Assembly: GCA_037102815.1 (NCBI GenBank)
Contig: BTPP01000003.1
Coordinates: 4,712,001-4,776,000, forward strand
DNA from: Neurospora intermedia
Lineage: Eukaryota > Ascomycota > Sordariomycetes > Sordariales > Sordariaceae
Direction of reading: 5' to 3'
DNA length: 64,000 bases
This document shows positions 1 to 11,757 of this stretch, piece by piece (position 1 is the first letter of the stretch; every line of letters starts with the position of its first letter). The translations under genes were made by a program, and so were the position numbers. The notes below the pieces were generated by a model. It made no database searches and was not told the DNA's origin. It worked only from the letters and a program-made list of their open reading frames with translations.

Positions 1-1330
1 ATGGCGCTTAATCGCAGCATGGGCATGATGCCACGCCTCAAGAAACGCATCAGGGGAGTTCTCAACATCAGTAAGTGGAACAAAGAGAGTATTGGGGTCC
101 AGCCAGCTGTCCTTGGGTTTTGGCTCAACGGCTGTCCGGTTTGGAAGCTCGTGCCCAGAAAGCAAGATGTACGATTTGAGGGCGTACTCGAAAAAGCTGT
201 CGGCACCAGCACCAACGACGGAATAAGGGCCTACCCAATGGCCTTGTTCAGCATCGACGCCTGCGCCGAGGAGGCCTATGTGGCTCTTCCTATACCAAAC
301 TGCCCAAAAGGCTCGCTTGGCCAGCTGTTCAAACCGCGGATCACCTGTCAAGCGACTGAGGACCGTGAATTCAAGAACAAGGGACCCGGCACCAGCACTG
401 CATGTCTCGGTGATCTCAGGAGGCCCATCAACTATGTGGTCCCCGGAAGACGTCCCATGCAAGGGCGAGTTCTTGTAAAATGGGATACCATGGCGCAGAT
501 TGACACGCGGATAGGGCATTCCCGTCTTGGTGTAAAACGCCGGGAGAATCCTGGTCCCAAGATCAAGCGCCAAACGAAGCAGCTGGCCATCGTAGGTCAA
601 TCCATTCGGCCAGTGGATGGGTGGAGGGCTTAGTGGATCATGTTCAGGACCAAGCGGTTCATATCCATTAATCGGTAGTGCGCCAACAGCAAACAAATGG
701 GCACTGAGAAGACCGCCAACACCACGGATGACCGTTTCAAAAACCTGCACCTTGCTGTCGGTATCAAAGCCTCTAGCGCGCAGGCCTTGGCCAGAAGGAC
801 CGGGACGGCCGTCGCCATACTGCTCGACCAAGGCGGCAACGCCATCCTGGAAGTCACGCAAGGCTTTCGGTCCCGTTCCACGGTCATCTGGCGGCGCCGA
901 AGCGAAGATGGCCAAGGTAGACAGACTGTCTATTAAAGTAAGTGAGTAGTTGCCCAAGACATCGTTCACCTCGACGTTTCCTGGGTTCTCAGCGTCCCGG
1001 GTTAGAGGGGCGCAAGTGACGGGCCGGAGCTAACAAGGCTGAGTCAGCTTGGTGATTCTAGAGCAGGTGGCCTTTGGAGATGATATAGTGAGACCCTGAT
1101 AGTGACGGAGTGATGGTGGGCCATACCTCGTCCTCGGGAAAGGCGATGCGCATATAGTTGTCGAAGCCATGGTAGAACATGTCGACGACCTCGCGGCGGA
1201 GCTCAGCCACGCGACTGGGGCGCATTGCCCCGGCACTGGGCAGCAGGACCACAAAGGCCAACAAAGCCAGAGCAAGGAGCCATGGTGATGATCGGGGCCG
1301 GAGTCGGGGCCGCAGTGGTTTCCGTGTCAT
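1..1330 (-). CDS. EDEM/Htm1-type GH47 alpha-mannosidase-like protein (5' part, cut by window edge)
   Basis: Family role: ER-lumen mannosidase-like proteins trim N-glycans of misfolded glycoproteins and send them to ER-associated degradation. Two exons are visible: 1330-1127 and 1029-1, joined by a 97-nt intron with donor GTATGG, acceptor TTAG and a GCTGACTC branch site. The joint is phase 0 and reads ...FPEDE|LRPVTC. The first ~411 residues are present. Residues ~16-33 form a hydrophobic signal peptide after an Arg/Pro-rich start. GH47/EDEM landmarks are MFYHGFDNYMRIAFPEDE, then NDVLGNYSLTLIDSL, a VFETVIRGVGGLLSAH block carrying the conserved Glu, and ETCSAGAGSLVLEF followed by LSRLTGD. The reading frame is open to base 1, so the catalytic domain continues outside the window. 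The family is clear. Whether it is EDEM1- or Htm1-like, and whether it is an active enzyme, cannot be told from this part. The start is the first ATG before the signal peptide. Confidence 0.93.
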
Positions 1331-3206
1331 GTTACTACCTATGCGGCCGGAGTCCGGAAGTGTGGCTGTGAACTTGACAAGCTGTCAGAGTTGGACCCCT
1401 TCACTTGCGGACGGTGATGGCTGCCAGACCCAGCAGATCACCTAGGCGGGTGGCTGAGGAACGCGACTGAAGACCGCATAGGTAGTAGGTATCTAATTCG
1501 GTGCCCCGTGTGGAAGCGATGGGTGATGGGGCTCGGTGAGCGTGATATGACCGTGGTGGTTTGGTAGCGAGTGAAAGCAATCGACGAATGCTGAAATAGT
1601 GTGTGTAGCGGCATGCACAATGCCGGGTAAGCACCGAGGTGAAAGATGCCACTTAATCAATGCTGCAAGGTGTAATCAAGGTGTCGCGGTGTAACTGTGG
1701 CTGATGCGTTTGCGTGTACGGTATCGACGTTACATTACACTCATAAGGCGGCCCGTGGCAGGTGTCAAGGACGATATGTACAGTATTCAGGGCCCACCTC
1801 TCAGCGCTTGCTTACTCCACCAACTCCGGTTCGGCGCGGCCGCTGGAGGTCCAAATCGGCCTCCACCACCCCGACGTCTTCATCCCATCCTGCCGACCAG
1901 TGATGTCTCAACACTCACACTTTTTCACATTCTTCACATCAAATAGTAGTTCTAGTACTATGGACTCTTCAAATGCCCATGGCTGACCATGAAGAATGAT
2001 TGCCGCACACGGACCGTATCTCCTTGCTCTTAATCCTTACTTCTTGAACCAAAGAAATCCCCGAGTACGGTACACCCGCCCTTGTTGCTGCCTCTGTCGC
2101 CCACGCGCAATGCGGGTAATCATCATCATCGAATCACCCATCCCATCCCCGTTTTTGTCCAGCCATCCAATTCACTGATCGTATGAGCTGGCCGGCCCGG
2201 TCTACGATTTGTCCCAGCCGCTGTGTGGCACAGCTAACCCTGCGAGCGTCACCTGTCATTGAGCTGGCCTATCGGTAACGACTTGCCGTGGCTTTGACTC
2301 GTATGCCACTCGATATTGGAGGTAGTATTCTTTGTAGGGGCAGTCCTCGATGCCACTCTTGGTGCAATGTATATCAGCCTTTGTCGAAGCTCAGTTACAT
2401 CTTGACATTTTGATACCCGCCGTTATACACCAGCCTTCCCTCACGATTGCAACCTTGGTCCAACCATTGACGAGCACCATCGCAGCTGCCATTCCGCTGT
2501 CTTCTAACAGCCCGGCTCAGCTACCGAACATGCGTGGACTGAGCGACGAACTTGGAAACGGCAGGAAGTATCTCTTCGAAAAATTTCTCAAGAGGGTAGT
2601 AGAGCGATGAAATTCTACATACCTCTACCTACACATCGCTCTCACTAACAGTGGTACATCTTCAAGCTTTACAATTTTATGGTACTGAGTCTCAGACTGG
2701 GCAGGCAGTGACGGATAAGCATGCCACTAGTTCGGTGCGGTCATAAAGACCGAGTATTCCTTCCTCTGGAGTCCGACCTGTCAGTACAGGTTTGGCCAGA
2801 CTAAGGTTTATGAGAATCCGTCAATAATACACCGCTGACCACCACAACCTGTCATATGCAGGAGAGGCCACAGGTCAGCATACCAGCACAGATTCTTGTT
2901 TTCATTACTGTCTACCTAGGTATCTACGTCTGGGTACCGAGAGGTGAAAATGGGCAACACATGCCCGCAGTGGCCTGTACTACGCTCTACTTACAGTACC
3001 AACGCAGTAGATTCTGTCGAATGAGCAGCCTAAAACCCATCGAGTTGATGCCATTGATGCAGTGCCTGAAGAAAGTTGCTGCTCCTTCGTCCACCGGTCC
3101 AAATAGAGTATCGCCATGTACTGTACTTCCCTTGCCATGGAGTGCATAAAACCAATGGACTTGTGGACGCCGTTTCCCTAGGCTAGCTTGACGAATAACG
3201 AAAATT

Positions 3207-3244
3207 AGCTACCTACCTACCTACCTACCTACCTAGAGGTAGCT
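3207..3244. repeat. ACCT tandem repeat with inverted flanks
   Basis: About six ACCT units in tandem, bounded by TAGCTACCT on the left and AGGTAGCTA on the right. The ends are inverted copies and could pair as a hairpin. The same ACCT/AGGT unit recurs in several other non-coding stretches of the window. Confidence 0.9.
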
Positions 3245-3382
3245 ACAGCCCTCTATCGGCGTTTCAGTGGCGTAATGAACTCAAAGGGCAAAGGAGAGCT
3301 GCTCAACAGCTCTGCTTCTGCATAGGTATCCGTTGGAACGGATATCGGCATTTATTCAACGAACGAGCTACCTTAACATTAG

Positions 3383-3383
<1 letters not shown>

Positions 3384-3415
<32 letters not shown>
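3384..3415. repeat. Poly(C) tract, 32 nt
   Basis: An uninterrupted run of C, unusual in length for a fungal intergenic region and able in principle to form G-quadruplex (other strand) or i-motif structures. The exact length may be affected by sequencing or assembly. Confidence 0.95.
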
Positions 3416-3417
<2 letters not shown>

Positions 3418-4574
3418 CCCATGTGGCAACGTAGCGCCAGGCAGTTCTTCGGAAAGTTGTATGTCTAACTCAAGGGTAGCTGCAAGTTCCTTGGACTTCG
3501 CCCATGGGAAGAAAGATACCACTCTTTCGCGCAACTACACGCATGGAACATTACTGGATATACGAGCCGAGGCCGAAAGGAGCCTTATATCTACCCATTA
3601 CCCTCCTGTGGTCAGCCTAATCTACTAGAGGTATGTTCCCTTCAGGTTGGTGTGAATGGATGTACCGGAATGCGAATATGAAACTGTGTGTGAATGTCTT
3701 GCTGTTAGGCACGTAGAGGACTCACAAGCTGTATCTCACTTACTTCCGTACCGTCATGATCGGCCCCATGGACCAGGTTGTCCCGTACGGCCCGCCACCA
3801 TAGCGATAGAACCCCGTGAGATTTATTAATCCCGGCAGTTGCTCTCAGTTTTTGGTCGCATAGACACTAGAAGAGAAAACACCAAATCACTCCCAAGAAA
3901 CGAGAGCAAAGTCTTCAGAGATATCTACACTCAGCCTCAACATCCTGCGAGGTTCTTTCCCAGTTTTCTATTCCAGACCAGTTCACTCACCACTATGGCC
4001 CCAGCAACTTTGGGGGCCAAAACCCGAACGTATCCCTGCCGATATGGTTAACAGCATGGTCAATATCAACCAGTCCTTTGAGATGCAACATCCCCTCCCC
4101 CAGATGCAGCAACGCATATCAGGGGTTTACCTAGATGAATCCATGTTCCCACCTAACCACTGCATTATAGGTTCAGTGACATTACATATGTAGATATTGG
4201 TGAGCGAGTCACAGGACGCAAAAGAATACAGAAGGGCATTAAGCACAAAAAGCCACCGTCATCTCATTATATAGTAAGTGGTATTGCTGAGCCCCGGGTT
4301 CCAAGAATTTTCTAAATATTATCCAAGATCAGCCGTTTGTGCTTGTTGGAAACATTGAGGTCACAGTTCAAAATATCACTGCCTCGCACTACAGAACGAG
4401 ACGGGATATCAATCTATAACTCTTACTGAGGATCTCCCAGTGCTGTCGCAGTCACTCTCGACGACTCGTCAGTAGAGGTAACTTCAACCACCTGTGGTTC
4501 GTCCTTATGAATCGCTGCGCACAAGCTAGGTATAGAGTCTAGAATCACCCCCCTGTTCGACCATCGAAACAAAG

Positions 4575-4587
4575 CCCCCCCCCCCCC
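4575..4587. repeat. Poly(C) tract, 13 nt
   Basis: A second, shorter uninterrupted C run in the same intergenic region. Confidence 0.95.
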
Positions 4588-5497
4588 TCGGACTAGACTA
4601 GACAGGCCAGTGGAGCACATGAAAAGACAAGCCAAGAGCTGCGAGAATGGAAGTTGTCGATCGAGACACAGACACAGCCCAGAAGGTCGGGGCAGATCTC
4701 ACATCCGCAGTGTGCCTGACTAGACCCCTAGTAGGCGCTAGGCGTGCGTGCACAACCGTGGAATGGGGAATGTCACACAGACGGCCGCAGAATCGTGTGG
4801 GGGACTCCATCTTTGACAGATGGTTCGAAGGAACCGAGGAGGGACATGGATGCAGTGGGCGAGCCCTACGACAATCGACTGCAATGGAAGATGCAGATTC
4901 GATCCCACATTCCGGATTTGTTGTGTCAACAACCTCAACTGTTTTGATCAGGTCAGACGGACATCAACTCTACAACGTACGTGGGTAAAACTCACTGTAG
5001 GTTCAAAGCCAGCAACAGCAAGTCTTCGCAATAAATGGAAATTGCCATACTTTGATCTTCCACAGAAAAAGCAAAGTGTGTGGAATCCAGCGCAACGAAA
5101 CATAAAAAGTGTTCTTGACCCGTTGAGGTTAGGTACACTTGCGAAAAACCATCATTTTAAGGTGTTCAATCCTTCCTTCCCCTGGGGAAAATCATTACGA
5201 TAACCCCTTTACGCCAAGAAGGATTGGAAGCTGGGCTTACTGGAATGAAAGAAGAACTGGGAGAGAGTTCCAGGACCTAGTAACATCTCTGGAAGCAGAA
5301 AAGGGAAATTAGAAGAAGGTTAAAAAAAAAACAGTGGAAAGAAATGGCGGCGTAATACAAGTTGGGTTGCCCTACGTTGACGTTCTTCTGTCGTGTACCT
5401 GACTGCTGGAGTGAATGTACTTCTAGCCAAGTAAGTACTAACATCTCATGGTCCACGGGCCGGCGTCCACTTGGGTTGATCTTGGTGTCATTTCCTG

Positions 5498-5518
5498 TTT
5501 TTTTTTTTTTTTTTTTTT
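5498..5518. repeat. Poly(T) tract, 21 nt
   Basis: Uninterrupted T run in gene-poor DNA. No element with a coding or promoter part ends at it, so I do not read it as a retroposon tail. Confidence 0.95.
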
Positions 5519-8500
5519 CTTATTCTGAACATTTTGTGATATCCCTTTTTTGAGAATTTTTTTTCTTTTCACGATGTTTACGTCCCAAAGCATCATTTCC
5601 CAGAGATAAGTCCGGTGTGCGCAACCCAAACAATCGACCTCCAGGCAGGCTAGAGGTACCACCCCTCATCGTACCAGCCCTGTGGGCTTTGAGTTCAAGT
5701 TCATTCCAGTATCTATCGCAGTCATCCGCTGCACCTCAGCGAATTTTCCATGGGCCTGATATCGACAGCTCCATCAACCCCTAGCGCATATCTCGCGTTA
5801 CACAACCTATGGTAAGCTACGGCACGCTAGGTCCTAATTGCCTTTGCAGCGTCCCTAGCGCATCTATCAAGGTTCGTGTAACGTGAATCGCCTAGCTAGG
5901 TGCTCGGATGCCTGTCCCTCTCTCTCAGGTTGTACCTACTATCTACCTACTTCTAAGTATCCCGGCGACCTCGACTGATGTACGCCGCAGTAGAGTGCAG
6001 TGCAATGTAGTGCACCCCGAGGTGCGTGCATCAGAGCTCAGCGCTGTCAACTGCCCGGCAGCAGTGGAAGTATGGTTGGTAGTCGATTCAACAAGACGAT
6101 ATTGTAATCATTCACTGATGACTCCACTCCCGCTTTCCGAACGAGTGGTATCCATTATTATTGAGACGATGTGGTAGTATGTTACCCCGAATAGGTACCT
6201 ATGCAGTGGTCGAGATTTTGGCGATTAGGTTGTTCCCGTTTAGGAAATGGGAGAGGGATTGGCGGGTTGTGATTGGTTGACGTTTGAAGCCTCGGATTTT
6301 TGTATTGAACCTTCGTTGGGGGGTTCGTTCGTCTGAAAAGATCAACGCTTGAACTTTGGTTGATGGAGAATTTATGTGAAACATCGACACAGCTAGATGA
6401 AAGAAACGAAATAACCTACCTTATGCATAAGTAGTACGACGATTCTAAATACCTAAACGACATAAGGGTTCCGGCGGGGAACTGTATCGCGCTACCGAAG
6501 TCTCACAGCTGATTCTACCTATTCGAGACTTTCCTCTTCTTCCTGGCTGCACTGTATTTTAAGCCCGGTATCGAGGGACTTGGTAGTATCTCCGCAAGCC
6601 CCCAAAACAGCTGGAGGTCTACGAGGAATGTGTGATATATTGGAACAAGCCGTTAAAACACGTGGCATATCCAGTCTTGCCTTTTCCCCAGCAAACATTT
6701 TCTAATCGCCATCGAATCGGGCATCGTTTCAGGCCAGCCACTTTGTTTGTTTGCTTGCGAGCCGCTTCGGGGGCTGCAGATCTAGATGCAGCACAATGCC
6801 TTCACCTGATCCCGCCCTGCCTATTCACTGCTACCTATTGGACCTACAGTATCTGCCTACCGGCTCCCTAGATCGAGAGATGGTGATTGTCGTCAGCTAA
6901 TTCACATCAATGGTAGTTTTTACACTTTACTGTCACGTTTCGCCAAGGTAGTTTGTAGGGTGCAAACATATGCTGAACTTCCACTTTCCGTACCTGTGTT
7001 CTTTTCCTTCCGTCTTGTAGTCTATTTTTGTCTTGGTGTCCCTTGCTGCTTCACTGAGGGGGAGGGGGGGGACTAGATCGTAGCTAGCCCATCTGAGTTT
7101 GCCAAGGTCTTATGGGGTATATACGTGGCAGGAGCCATCATTTACGCCCTATGTAGTGTCTTGGAAGCTTTCATCAGGGTCCATTATTGCAGCTTTCCGA
7201 GGCATCGTTCGGCATGGACATGGTACCGTGATTTGATGCAAAGAAAGATCGGTGTCGACCCCGAACCTCGAGCTCCGTCCCGTTTTCAGCAGGCCCTGCA
7301 CTTGTGAGCCCGCTAACGGAAAACCCCGCGCCATGCCGTTGAGAAGGGCCCCGGAGAAATCCGCTCGTGGAGTTAGCCCCGGGGATGACCCAATTCTCTC
7401 TACACTAGTAAAACGAGGCGGCCCAGGCGGGGCACTAATCTAGGTATGTATATGTATGGACGGAATATCCCGCGTTCGGTTGTGTAACTCTGAGCAACAA
7501 CATTAAAGAGACACAATCATTTGGATTTTAAATCTTTCGCAGTCGGATCCAAAAACTACCGATCGCAGGCGTGAGATTACCTGCAATCCGAGACGTTCTG
7601 TGGGCTTTCCGTCGCACGTATTTTCCAACCTTGGTAAAAAAAAGTTGTAAGTGTTCAGGCAACCAGGCAGAGGTATCCGACGGCTGGGCTAAGATGCCTT
7701 CAACCAAGTATGTGCCCTTCTCACAACCACTGATGTGTAGACCTTGGTTGTTTTACATCATAATCTCACCTCCTTGCCTCTCCCAAAACAAAGCTTGCTA
7801 GCAGAAATCGAACTGCCGGCTTCCACGACAATTTTAGCACTCTGCTTCAGGCGATCGTATGCCATAATAATTTGCTCAAAAAGGCAACCCCACAATCCTT
7901 AGGCAGCAAAGTAGTATCCCCTAGACCATGGATCGATGGCGCGGTTCCAACTCGCGTATGTGCTTGGTTACTGCACGAGCTCAGTGGTGTGTAATTTTCC
8001 TGTGAATTAGTAATGTATAGAGGGGGACCGAAAATCTGTCGCCAGAGGCATGTCAGGCCGTAAACTGCCTTCCAAGGAAAAATCTGTCAGAAGCTGTTCC
8101 GGATGGCTTTGAGCGAGCCCAAAGACTTGCATCCCATGCATCTTGCACGATGGATCCTGCTCTCTGTAGGTTCGGTAATAGGGATAGCAATTTGGAAGAG
8201 AAGATCCTCTGTGAAAGTCCAGTTGAGGAGCAGACCTGACAGAGTGACAAGGTGACAGGGTAGAGGAGTGCCCATCATCCGCCAAGACTAGAGGTAATCA
8301 AGACCAAAGTCCGGTCAGCAGGCTCAGGTATGCTCAATCGATGTGAGGAATAGAATGTAAGTACTCATTCAAACAAAAGAACATAGGAATCAGGGATAGC
8401 AAAGAAACAAACTAGATGGAATAAAAAAAGAAAGAACGAATTGGAGACAAAAAACCAGATTCGATTACAGGAAAGTGTTTGCTTAAGCATCTCCGATGGT

Positions 8501-9060
8501 AGACATGAGCAATAACCACATCTTCGTCATATTGTTTGTACGCTATCGACTTCAAATTGTAGCGCCCATTTCGCTGGCAAACGCGGGCTACTCTCATCGC
8601 TGCCCTTCATCCCTTGAGCTCGGCTCGGGCCCTTGGCAATTGTTCACTTGTTTCTTCTTGCTTCGTGCTCTGCAACCCAGCAGTGCTCGCATCTCGCTGG
8701 ATCGCCTCAACATGCCAGAATGTGTAACAGAAAGGAAAGTAAGAGCAAGCCACTCAGTTAGATGAAACCAAAATCAAGACCGGGCACCCTCTGTTGAAAA
8801 CCGAAGAAAGCCCCCAACGCCACGTGTGATGGATGTTTGAAGAGCATGCGTAAGGATGAAAACTAAAGGATACTTTTAGGGAGGAACAAGGGAAAATTCG
8901 GATCGTCAGAAATGAAAGAAAACCATGTAGGGGTGGCGGGGGAAATGGCCAATAGCCACGGTGATCAATTTGTCACCCGTCGCCGTGCCGCGGTGGAAGC
9001 ATGCCATTCGCTTCTTGAAGATTCGACCAAGACACTCAATTGCTGCAATTGCTGTAATTA

Positions 9061-11152
9061 CTATTGTTGCCGTCCTTGCAGCAGCTGCTCGCACGCCTGT
9101 TGTGCCAACTTCGCGGTAGAGGGTTGTTGGTAAACGTTCAGCGAATCTCTCGTCGGCGGCCGTGAAGTGTGAGCGCTGCTAGTAGCAACATTGCCCGCTC
9201 TCTCATCGCTATCAGCTACGTCTGTGAAACCGGGACTCGACATCTCGTCTTCAGGAACGTTGTACATCTGGTCAATAGTTTCGTACAACTGTTCGGAAGT
9301 CAGTTGGGGAAACTTCTCGTCGCTCGTCAACTCGTAGAAAGATTGCCCATGAGAGGGCTGTTGACTGGTCGATACCGTGTTCATCAGGGGTTGCTGCTGG
9401 GAATGATTGTCGGGAAAGACATGGCGGAGACCAAGACCAACCGATCCTTCGGACCAGCCAGCTACCATGTTCTGATGCTGAAAGTGTGGCGTAGAGTAAG
9501 CAGTCCCGCCATGCAATACCGGGCTTGTATGCTTTCGCTTTTCCAACTTCTTGCGCCGCCGGATTCCTGTCTTTTCTTCTACTTTGGCATCCTCAAGGCC
9601 CAGCTTGATAAGCATGGCCGAAATGTGTTGAGGCTTCCAGTCCCAGACCTTGCATCCGCCCTTCTCCTTCATGTGGGCTATGAGGCGTTGGTATCTCTTC
9701 TCTTCGTCTTGAAAGAATGCTTCTTTCAAACGTTGGATCTGAGAGGGTTGTCAGTCAGCACTGCTCCTTTCCCAAGATTCCTTACAAGTCGTTCAGAGCT
9801 TACCTCTTGTTCGGGCCACACACCAAATTTGGCTACTGCGCGCGATACCTTCATTTGCAGTGCCGCCTTTTCCCAGTTACCCTGATGCTTCTCTGAGTAC
9901 TTGGCCTTCATTTCTTCCCACATCCCCTTCCCCTTCTCGGAAATATGCTCCTTTCTGAGCTGGAACAAGAACTTATCGTCTTCCGGTGCGTCATCATGGA
10001 GGGTTAGCTCCTCCTCAACACCCTTCTCAACTTGGCTAGCAGCAGGTCCATCTATGTACCCTGGGTGTGGCGACTCCTTTGATACAGATGATGTTTTGCC
10101 AGGTTTGGAGCTCTTGCTCTTCTCCTGTCGCTTTCGCTTTGATGGAGCAATGGTTGGTGTGTGGGCAGGATATGGCGATAAGAACAGGGCGGGATCGCCG
10201 CGCAATTCCTCAAAACCAGCAATCTTTGGGGTTGAATGTGGTCTGAACTGGGTAGAATTGGGATGGGTGAGGAGAGGCGCTTGACCGTTGGAGGCCATCC
10301 GATGGTGCATTGGAGATCCATGGACGGTCAGGTGAGGTTGTTGCGTTCTATACAAATATTCAGACGAGGCATCTACGTCGACGCTTGGGAAATGATGATA
10401 TTCCGGAAAAGGGTGATGCGATACCTCAGCATCGTGAGACGTAGAAACGCTATAGGAACCAAAGTAAAGGTCTGCAGGCCCCGGCGGGAATTCAGCTTTT
10501 GGAGACGTTGCATGGTGGGCGTTGGGGGCCATGTATGCCGATGACTGATCGTATTGATGGGCTTCTGTTACTGCTGGGAGACCGGACATTGAAGGAGAAC
10601 CCTGACTGTTATAGGGACTGTAATACATCCTTCCTGTGTTCGGAGGCGTCGGTACCTCATTGAGAGGCATTGCAGAGTGAGAGGAGTGGTAATGCTCCAT
10701 CTTTGGGGACGACATTTGGTCTAAAGGGGGACTCTCAGAGCCAGAGATTGGTGTTAGAAGGGTTGTGTCGACGGCGGCTGGGTAGTTGAATGAAGAAATG
10801 CCCGAAACCTGCCCAACCGGTAAGTGAATGTAGCAGTGTGAAATGGAACGTTCGAACGTACAGTGAATGGGACCAACTCAGGGGAGGAATAGGCAGCCGT
10901 GTGTGGGCCGCTCACACAAGCGGCCGTATCGGGGAGAGTTAAGCCGTGGACACGCAGTCGCTTCCGTTGTTGATGTGTGCTCGGCATCAGATACTGGGCG
11001 TTGGTCATGTCGAGGTGAAACTGCAAATGCTCGAAAGGCGTGCAGATACTGGAGGTGGCAATGTAGTGGTCCTCGGAAACTGGACCCAGACGGTCGTCTT
11101 CTAGACTGTTGGTGAATGGAGAGGACTGATCTTTCTGTCCAACTAGATTCAT
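9061..11152 (-). CDS. Nuclear protein with tandem Myb/SANT-like region, putative transcription regulator
   Basis: Deduced exons are 11152-10862, 10733-9804 and 9738-9061, giving about 632 residues. Intron 1 has donor GTACGT and acceptor CTCTGAG. Intron 2 is 65 nt with donor GTAAGC, a CTGAC branch and acceptor TCAG. Both joints are phase 0. I chose the ATG at 11152 because its context is CAAAATG and it gives a continuous SSPEL..FT|SPPLDQM join; starting at 10715 (inside exon 2) would also encode the conserved part. Residues ~100-290 are low complexity (Pro, Ser, His, Gln). A basic stretch SKRKRQEKSKSSKPGK (~290-305) looks like a nuclear localisation signal. Residues ~345-460 hold two helical Trp-containing segments (GMWEEM.. 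GNWEKAALQ.. FGVWPEQE, then KVWDWKPQHISAMLIKLGLE), spaced like Myb/SANT repeats, followed by basic RRRKKLEKRKH. The assignment is by fold-like pattern only; target genes are unknown. It has by far the longest upstream gene-free region in the window. Confidence 0.8.
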
Positions 11153-11736
11153 TTTGGAAAACTTAGAATTTTTCTTGCTGGGAAACCTGGAACAGGATAC
11201 GGCGGGGCTTCTTGCAAGGTATATCCACCTTGTGCTGACTTGCATGCCCAAAAGAGGGAGAGGGGAGGGCAGGAGGTCCTTATAGGGTGATGGTGTTCGG
11301 ATCCCTGACCTGGCGGATATGTAAAGGGAGGTGGAGGGAGATGCGAGGTGTGCGGCGAGGAAGGAATCAAACGTACCTTGGACATGAGCTCAAATAAATA
11401 CAAGCAGCAGACTGAGAACGTCTGAAATGAAGAAGTAGAAGGTTGAGACGGCAGATCGTGGGGCAAGGATACGGTTTTCTAGTGCTGGAAGGCGAGCAAC
11501 TCATATGAGCAAGCCTCCTTGGCTCCTAGAGAGTGGCCCAGGATCAGGATAACGAGCGGCACGTATTGCGGTACTGGCTCGAGGACCATGCGGGGATATA
11601 AAAGTGGATAGGTATAATACATGCCCTCTTGAATGTGCATCAGGCTAGCCGCCGTCGAGGAATATGTGTGCGGAGTCTTGGGACTGAACAAACCGGTGTT
11701 GCTTGCCGGGGTTTGGGGGTGATGGGGGTATGAATC

Positions 11737-11757
11737 GGGGGGGGGGGGGGGGGGGGG
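11737..11757. repeat. Poly(G) tract, 21 nt
   Basis: Uninterrupted G run about 0.6 kb upstream of the Myb-like gene's start; it can form a quadruplex in principle. Confidence 0.95.

Larger units (their letters stand above)
1331..9060. other. Gene-poor intergenic region (7.7 kb)
   Basis: It lies between the 5' end of the EDEM-like gene and the 3' end of the Myb-like gene. All reading frames here are short (under 130 codons), overlap on both strands, and show no recognisable domain or convincing splice joins. The region holds a 32-nt C tract, a 13-nt C tract, a 21-nt T tract and an ACCT tandem repeat, listed separately. It also has one exact TACCTAGGTA palindrome at 2913-2922. The first few hundred bases presumably hold the EDEM-like promoter. 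I see no tRNA, 5S rRNA or transposon. Confidence 0.6.

Noticed and set aside
1-633. Plus-strand 210-codon open frame
   Set aside because: Antisense shadow of the EDEM-like coding exon, whose minus-strand translation carries clear GH47 motifs.
1331-9060. RIP-mutated transposon remains
   Set aside because: No strong AT shift and no recognisable element ends or coding remnants.
9169-9885. Plus-strand 238-codon open frame
   Set aside because: Antisense to the last exon of the Myb-like gene and running across its intron; no domain, while the minus frame is spliced and coherent.
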